Assembly: GCF_900172365.1 (NCBI RefSeq)
Contig: NZ_FWFJ01000032.1
Coordinates: 1 to 42,255, forward strand
Origin: Roseovarius gaetbuli
GTDB lineage: Bacteria; Pseudomonadota; Alphaproteobacteria; Rhodobacterales; Rhodobacteraceae
Reading direction: 5' to 3'
Length of the DNA: 42,255 bases
Shown: piece after piece, positions 38,426 through 42,255 of the stretch
How positions within the stretch are numbered: position 1 is the first letter of the stretch
Layout of the letters: each line of letters opens with the position of its first letter
Notes under the pieces: model-generated
What the model was told of the DNA's origin: nothing
The model's database searches: none
What the model saw: the letters and a program-made list of their open reading frames with translations, nothing else
Program-made: the position numbers and the translations under genes

Positions 38426-39240
38426 GGTGCTGTCAGAACAATTCGAACCAGTCTCTGAATGGGCAGTGAGGCCGCCATTTATCCCGCGCCAAGACCACGC
38501 CACTCAGAAAGAGCTGCTGCGCGGTTGAGCTTGAGGTTTGGTCCGGAGTTGAGGCTTCTTTCCGAATTGAACAGGTTGTAAATCGAGGCGTGGACAGCGG
38601 CGAACTTTTGTAGACTTCGCATCCGTCGGAACCGCAACATGGCCATCTCTCGTCGTCGAAACGACAGATTTGAATTCTCTGCTCGATTGTTCAGCCAGCG
38701 GCCGGTTTCTTAGCGGTGTTCCGCACCAATTTCCTTCAGCGCCGCTCCGTATGAACGCAGTCGGTCCGTGACGACAACCTCCGGCTGACCATGCTTGCAC
38801 ATTGCTTTCTTTAAAAATTTCAATGCGGCCTGCTTATCGCGCGTCTTTGTCACAAAGCTTTCCAGGACTTCGCCTTCATGATCGACCGCGCGCCATAGGT
38901 AGTGTCGCTCACCGTTAATTTTTACAAACACCTCGTCCAGGTGCCAGCGCCAGCGACTGGATTTCATGCTCGCAATTCGGCGCTTTCGGATCTCGGCAGC
39001 GAACAGCGGACCGAAACTATGCCACCAGTATCTCACAGCTTCATGGCTCACATCGATGCCGCGCTCATGAAGCAGATCTTCCACATTGCGCAGCGTCAGT
39101 GGAAACCGTACGTACAACATCACCGCCAGGCGGATAATCTCACGGCTCGTTTTGAAATAGCGAAATGGATCAGGTTTGGTCATCCGACGACGTTACGGAA
39201 CCACTCTACCCATCTCAAACTGGTTTGCTCTTACAGTACC
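38426..39240 (-). mobile_element. IS6-family insertion sequence (right copy), 815 bp
   Basis: The boundaries are GGTGCTGTCAGAAC (38426-38439) and the imperfect complement GCTCTTACAGTACC (39227-39240), 11 of 14 positions pairing. The length is normal for IS6. No 8 bp target duplication is seen on the flanks. It has the same orientation as the decayed copy at 128-932, so the two bracket the whole giant-protein cluster as direct repeats. The transposase gene inside carries one stop mutation. Confidence 0.8.
38479..39183 (-). pseudogene. IS6-family transposase with a single in-frame stop
   Basis: From the ATG at 39181-39183 the frame encodes MTKPDPFRYFKTSREIIRLA, WHLDEVFVKI (first Asp), WRAVDHEGEVLES (second Asp) and VVTDRLRSYGAALKEIGAEHR, then hits TAA at 38710-38712. 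The same frame continues directly with ETGRWLNNRAENSNLSFRRR (catalytic Glu in NNRAEN), HASIYNLFN and LNRAAALSEWR, to TAA at 38479-38481. Without the inner stop it would be 234 residues, the usual IS6 transposase length. Homologues usually have Gln at the stop position, so a CAA-to-TAA change explains it. The gene is therefore inactive by one mutation unless suppressed. Confidence 0.88.
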
Positions 39241-39396
39241 TTGCGAAGTAATAGTCGAAACCGGACGCACAACATCACAGCCGGGCGAATGATCCCGGGG
39301 CTAGTTTTTAAATGCCTAAAAAGGGCGCATTTTGTCATTATAGCAAGGTTACGAAGCCACCCTGCCCGTCTCAAGGCCGTTTTCTCAGACAAGACC
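39241..39396 (-). mobile_element. Older IS6-family remnant directly behind the right IS6 copy
   Basis: Bases 39241-39396 align without large gaps to 39086-39240, the N-terminal part and end of the adjacent IS6 copy. Shared blocks include ACAACATCAC, GTTTTxAAAT and TTACGxAxCCAC, and the segment ends in a similar ctcagacaagacc terminus. Identity is only moderate, so it is a separate, much older copy whose remainder is lost. It starts exactly at the boundary of the newer element. Confidence 0.65.
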
Positions 39397-39492
39397 GACT
39401 AATTCTTGTATATTAGCTCAGTGCAAAGCGGATTTCTGCGGCTTCAGATCGCTGAAGCAGTCGATGGTCGGCACAACTATGAGAGATTTGAG

Positions 39493-40911
39493 ATGACGAC
39501 CAAGAAAAATGCCGTGTTTACCACTGGCAGCATCATGCGTCACGTGTCGGTGTCATCTTTCACGGCTAGCATTGGCCTGATGGCGATCTATGCGGTCGAT
39601 CTGATCGACCTGATATTCATTTCGATGCTCGGGTATGAGGAGATGGCCGCCGCAGCTGGCTATGCCAGCGCCCTAATGTTCTTTACCAGCTCTATCAATA
39701 TCGGCCTATCGGTAGCTGCAGGTGTCTTGGTATCACGGTCAATCGGTGAGGACGACGAGCAAGAGGCCCGTGAATATGCCACAAGCACGGCGATGTTTGT
39801 TGTGGTTACCGGGCTCGCTATACCATTTATTTTATTGTTGAATATTCAATTTTTTGTAGGACTTCTCGGGGCTACGGGTGAGGTGGCCGAACTGGCCGCA
39901 ACCTATCTTTGGATAATCGTCCCATTTACGTGGGTATCGGGGCTGTCCATGGTCGCGGTAACGGCACTACGTTGTTATGGTGAGAACAGGCTAGCGATGT
40001 ACCCATCGCTTTTGGGGGCGGCGACCAACGCCGTACTTGACCCTATATTGATCTTCGGTTTGGACATGGGCATGGAGGGCGCTGCCTGGGCGACGGTTGC
40101 AGCTAGGTTCGTTACGCTCGGCTGCGCATTTTATCCGGCGTTGCGCCGACACAATGCTTTTGTTTACCCACGAATCAGGTTGCTCTGGCGTGATTTCCAG
40201 ACGGTTTCACACTTCGCCTCTAGGGCAGTATTAGCTAACGTGGCCACGCCAATCGGCACCGCGATCGTTACCCGTGAAATGTCGAAATTTGGCCCTGAGG
40301 CAGTCGCTGGCATGGCGGTGATCGGGAGGATGACGCCGGTTGCATTCTCAGTAATTTGGGCACTTTCGGGCACCATCGGGCCGATCATCGGCCAGAATTT
40401 TGGCGCGGGCAATATGGATAGGGTCAAAAGAGCTTATGTCGACGCTCTTAAGTTTGTTGCGATCTATGTGATGTTCATCACCATGATATTGCTGGTGCTC
40501 CGCGCCCCGATCGCCGAGTTGTTCGGTGCCGAGAACTTAACGAAATCACTGATTTTCCTCTACTGTTTTCCAGTGTCGCTTTCATCGTTCTTCAGTGGCG
40601 CTATATTCGTCGCCAGCGCCTCGTTTAATACGCTGGGCCGCCCATCTTATTCGACATGGTTGAGTTGGGGGCAAAACACGCTTGGCATTTGGCCCTTTGT
40701 GGTCGCTGGCGGTATGTTGCTGGGTGCGCCTGGGGTTCTGATCGGACAGGCACTTGGAACCGTCGTCTTTGCATCAATCGCGATTTGGATGGGCTGGCGG
40801 TTGATCAACAACCCTCCGCAGGATAACATATGGCATCGCCAGCATCATCCCCTGTTTGGCCATGGCAGCCTCATCGCGTATACTCTCAAGAAGCACGCGG
40901 GAGACCAATGA
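39493..40911 (+). CDS. MATE-family multidrug/metabolite efflux transporter
   Basis: 472 residues from the ATG at 39493-39495, chosen because GAGAG lies 7 bases upstream and the N-terminus then reads MTTKKNAVFTTGSIMRHVSVSS; a TTG at 39406 would add 29 unlikely residues. About twelve hydrophobic segments fill the protein in two related halves, with MATE-type signatures: VDLIDLIFISMLGYEEMAAAAGYASAL in TM2, then ENRLAMYPSLLGAATNAVLDPILIFGL-type and SGTIGPIIGQNFGAGNMDRVKRAY in the second half. MATE proteins export cationic drugs or metabolites by Na+ or H+ antiport across the inner membrane. The substrate cannot be told. It is transcribed away from the giant-protein cluster and is separated from it by IS6 remnants, so it is probably unrelated. 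Codon use is less GC-rich than in the cluster. Confidence 0.9.
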   Translation: MTTKKNAVFTTGSIMRHVSVSSFTASIGLMAIYAVDLIDLIFISMLGYEEMAAAAGYASALMFFTSSINIGLSVAAGVLVSRSIGEDDEQEAREYATSTAMFVVVTGLAIPFILLLNIQFFVGLLGATGEVAELAATYLWIIVPFTWVSGLSMVAVTALRCYGENRLAMYPSLLGAATNAVLDPILIFGLDMGMEGAAWATVAARFVTLGCAFYPALRRHNAFVYPRIRLLWRDFQTVSHFASRAVLANVATPIGTAIVTREMSKFGPEAVAGMAVIGRMTPVAFSVIWALSGTIGPIIGQNFGAGNMDRVKRAYVDALKFVAIYVMFITMILLVLRAPIAELFGAENLTKSLIFLYCFPVSLSSFFSGAIFVASASFNTLGRPSYSTWLSWGQNTLGIWPFVVAGGMLLGAPGVLIGQALGTVVFASIAIWMGWRLINNPPQDNIWHRQHHPLFGHGSLIAYTLKKHAGDQ

Positions 40912-41214
40912 TCCTCACCAAGAGGCAAAACCCTGTCGCAGAATCTCCCCCTTGTTGCGCTCGTTTGGTGCAGGGGTCGAACAGGATATGCTATTCAAAG
41001 AACGCCTACTTCTTTTCTGACATTCGGTCTCGTTCAAAGCTGGTCTCTATAGCAGGTAAAAGCTTGAAACATGCCTGCTCACCGATGTGAAACTCTTTTG
41101 TTAACTCGTCCTCGACCTGTATAGTCCCTAACGGAAGTGGTGACTGCACTGCAGTGCCTTACCCATTTCATGAATTGGACCCTAGCTCGATGGGCTTATT
41201 AGGAAAAAAAGCCA
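40912..41214. promoter_or_regulatory. Intergenic region between the MATE gene and the cNMP-binding gene
   Basis: About 300 bp with no supported gene. It contains a perfect 12 bp palindrome GCACTGCAGTGC at 41146-41157, about 58 bases before the next start, which could be an operator. No clear terminator hairpin with a T run follows the MATE stop. Confidence 0.3.
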
Positions 41215-41847
41215 ATGGAACTAATCACCGCGCACCACATCATTGAGGCCGTTGGCTGGCTCGCTGTCCTGTTGAAAATAGCCACCTTCTCAATGCATTC
41301 AATGATCCGGCTGCGGATGCTCGCACTGGTGTCGTCTGTCTGCTTCATCATCTATAGCGTCGCGCTTCAGATCTGGCCGCTTCTGGCGATTGAAATCTTC
41401 TTGCTCTCCATGAACGCCTTTCGCCTCTACCAAATCATCGCACTGCGCAGATTGGTGACAGATTTGACGGATGACTCGGAACCTGATTTCTCCGCCGCTA
41501 TGACCTACGGCAAAAAAAGTGCCATCAAGGCGGGCGGTGTCATTTTCAATAAGGGCGATCCGGTGGACAGCCTTTATTACTTGGCTGAGGGTCGCGTTGA
41601 AGTCGAGGATCAGCATGTATATGTGGACGCGGGGAAGATTTTCGGCGAGATGGCTTTCTTTAACAGCAATGCCGCGCGGTCGGCGACGGTTCGTTGCCTG
41701 GAGGATACGATTGTCTATGAACTCAACGAGAAACGCTTTACGCGATTGCAATATGAAGACCCCGAATTCGCCATGGCCGTGATGCGCTTGGTCACCAGGC
41801 GGCTCGTGGAGAACGCCGCGCACCCGCAGGAGGCTAAGCCCACTTAA
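41215..41847 (+). CDS. Membrane protein with C-terminal cyclic-nucleotide-binding domain (YgjV-like/Popeye-like)
   Basis: 210 residues; the ATG follows AGGA at 10 bases. Residues about 8-76 form two to three hydrophobic helices (AVGWLAVLLKIATF; MLALVSSVCFIIYSVALQIWPLLAIEIFLL) similar to YgjV/Popeye-type membrane parts. Residues about 95-200 are a cNMP-binding beta-roll: FNKGDPVDSLYYLAEGRVEV, then the phosphate-binding cassette GEMAFFNSNAARSATV (144-159), with Glu145 and Arg155 in the places used to bind the cyclic phosphate, then a C-terminal helix. There is no DNA-binding domain, so it is not a Crp-type regulator. A role as a membrane cAMP/cGMP sensor is inferred. Alternatively the domain may be a degenerate, non-binding scaffold. 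Confidence 0.82.
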   Translation: MELITAHHIIEAVGWLAVLLKIATFSMHSMIRLRMLALVSSVCFIIYSVALQIWPLLAIEIFLLSMNAFRLYQIIALRRLVTDLTDDSEPDFSAAMTYGKKSAIKAGGVIFNKGDPVDSLYYLAEGRVEVEDQHVYVDAGKIFGEMAFFNSNAARSATVRCLEDTIVYELNEKRFTRLQYEDPEFAMAVMRLVTRRLVENAAHPQEAKPT

Positions 41848-42056
41848 TGTCGGGTGGAGAGCCCATACCCAGGCAAGGCGATTCCGCTTTGCAATAGAGC
41901 CGTGAGAGAGGCAGGGCTGACATCCCTGTCCAACACGCGATGTCCTGTCATGCCGCATGCTTGGCAGCCGATCCGGAAATATCCTACGGGGCGGCGAATG
42001 GCCCGAGATAGCTGGTACGGTGATCACCTTGGAAGACATGGCAAGAGAGTTGCGCC
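41848..42056. other. Short non-coding stretch before the IS66 end
   Basis: About 209 bp between the cNMP gene and the IS66 terminus. Only short unsupported frames are present and no recognisable product, repeat or RNA was found. Confidence 0.4.
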
Positions 42057-42255
42057 GTAAGCGTCCGGTCTGACCGCCCCTATGGCGCGGTTTTCCATGG
42101 GAGCAGGTCGTCGACGCGGTTGATCTTGTAGTCTGGGATGCGGGCAAGTGTGTCGGCGAGCCATGCTTGCGGATCGATACCGTTCAGTTTGGCCGTTTCG
42201 ATCAAGGTGTAGGCAATGGCGGCAGCTTTACCACCGGTCTGTGATCCAACGAACA
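42057..42255 (-). mobile_element. End of an IS66-family element, cut by window edge
   Basis: GTAAGCGTCCGGTCTGACC starts at 42057, and GTAAGCG is the usual IS66 terminal repeat start. The transposase C-terminus follows on the minus strand. The remainder lies outside the window, so activity cannot be judged. Confidence 0.75.
42080..42255 (-). CDS. tnpC: IS66-family transposase (TnpC), C-terminal fragment at window edge
   Basis: Read from the window edge towards the stop (42080-42082), the frame gives FVGSQTGGKAAAIAYTLIET, then AKLNGIDPQAWLADTLARIP and DYKINRVDDLLPWKTAP. This is the conserved C-terminal part of IS66 TnpC (normally about 500 residues): the segment starting at KLNG and ending in LLPW is a reliable marker. 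About 57 residues are visible, uninterrupted; the rest is outside the window. Confidence 0.9.
   Translation of the reverse strand, partial: FVGSQTGGKAAAIAYTLIETAKLNGIDPQAWLADTLARIPDYKINRVDDLLPWKTAP

Noticed and set aside
40830..41090. 86-residue frame overlapping the end of the MATE gene
   Set aside because: It overlaps the MATE coding region, has no ribosome-binding site of note and resembles no family.
41299..42147. 282-residue minus-strand frame across the cNMP gene and the IS66 end
   Set aside because: It overlaps a well-supported plus-strand gene and an IS66 terminus, and its product shows no known motifs.

Overview
The window is a 42 kb accessory segment, most likely from a marine-type alphaproteobacterium (Rhodobacterales-like). 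This is inferred from the high GC content, the style of the IS6, IS3 and IS66 remnants, and the YgjV-like/cNMP-binding protein; no rRNA, tRNA or housekeeping gene fixes the taxonomy. IS debris sits at both ends and between modules: the tail and terminal repeat of an IS3 element at 1-127, a badly decayed IS6-family copy at about 128-932, a better preserved IS6 copy at 38426-39240, an older IS6 scrap directly behind it at 39241-39396, and the end of an IS66 element from 42057 to the window edge.

The core (1003-38008, all on the minus strand) is one gene cluster devoted to a single enormous protein. In transcription order it encodes a GAF-domain/membrane-fusion hybrid, a PqqD-like/M50 metallopeptidase/membrane-fusion hybrid, a SapC-family protein, a shortened SecA-like ATPase, and a secreted HlyD-type periplasmic adaptor. 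After a 241 bp gap comes an intact 29,046 bp ORF for a 9,681-residue protein. The first five genes are tightly coupled by ATGA-type overlaps or very short gaps. The giant protein has an N-terminal LEPR-XLL motif, thousands of residues of Ala/Gly/Val/Asp/Thr-rich beta-strand repeats, dockerin-like calcium loops, Calx-beta-like segments, clustered RTX nonapeptides, two jelly-roll-like domains, a metzincin-type HExxHxxGxxHD motif, and a basic C-terminal tail.

The working interpretation is that the five upstream genes form a dedicated export, processing and anchoring apparatus for the giant surface protein. The RTX repeats would normally suggest type I secretion, yet no ABC transporter and no TolC-like pore is encoded here. 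The only recognisable motor is SecA-like, and three different proteins carry membrane-fusion (lipoyl/hairpin) modules. That combination, and the possible link between the LEPR-XLL leader and the PqqD-like domain or the M50 protease, is the most interesting aspect of the window and is hypothesis, not proof.

Right of the cluster, on the plus strand, are an intact MATE-family efflux transporter (39493-40911) and a small membrane protein with a C-terminal cyclic-nucleotide-binding domain (41215-41847). They show no obvious functional tie to the giant-protein cluster.
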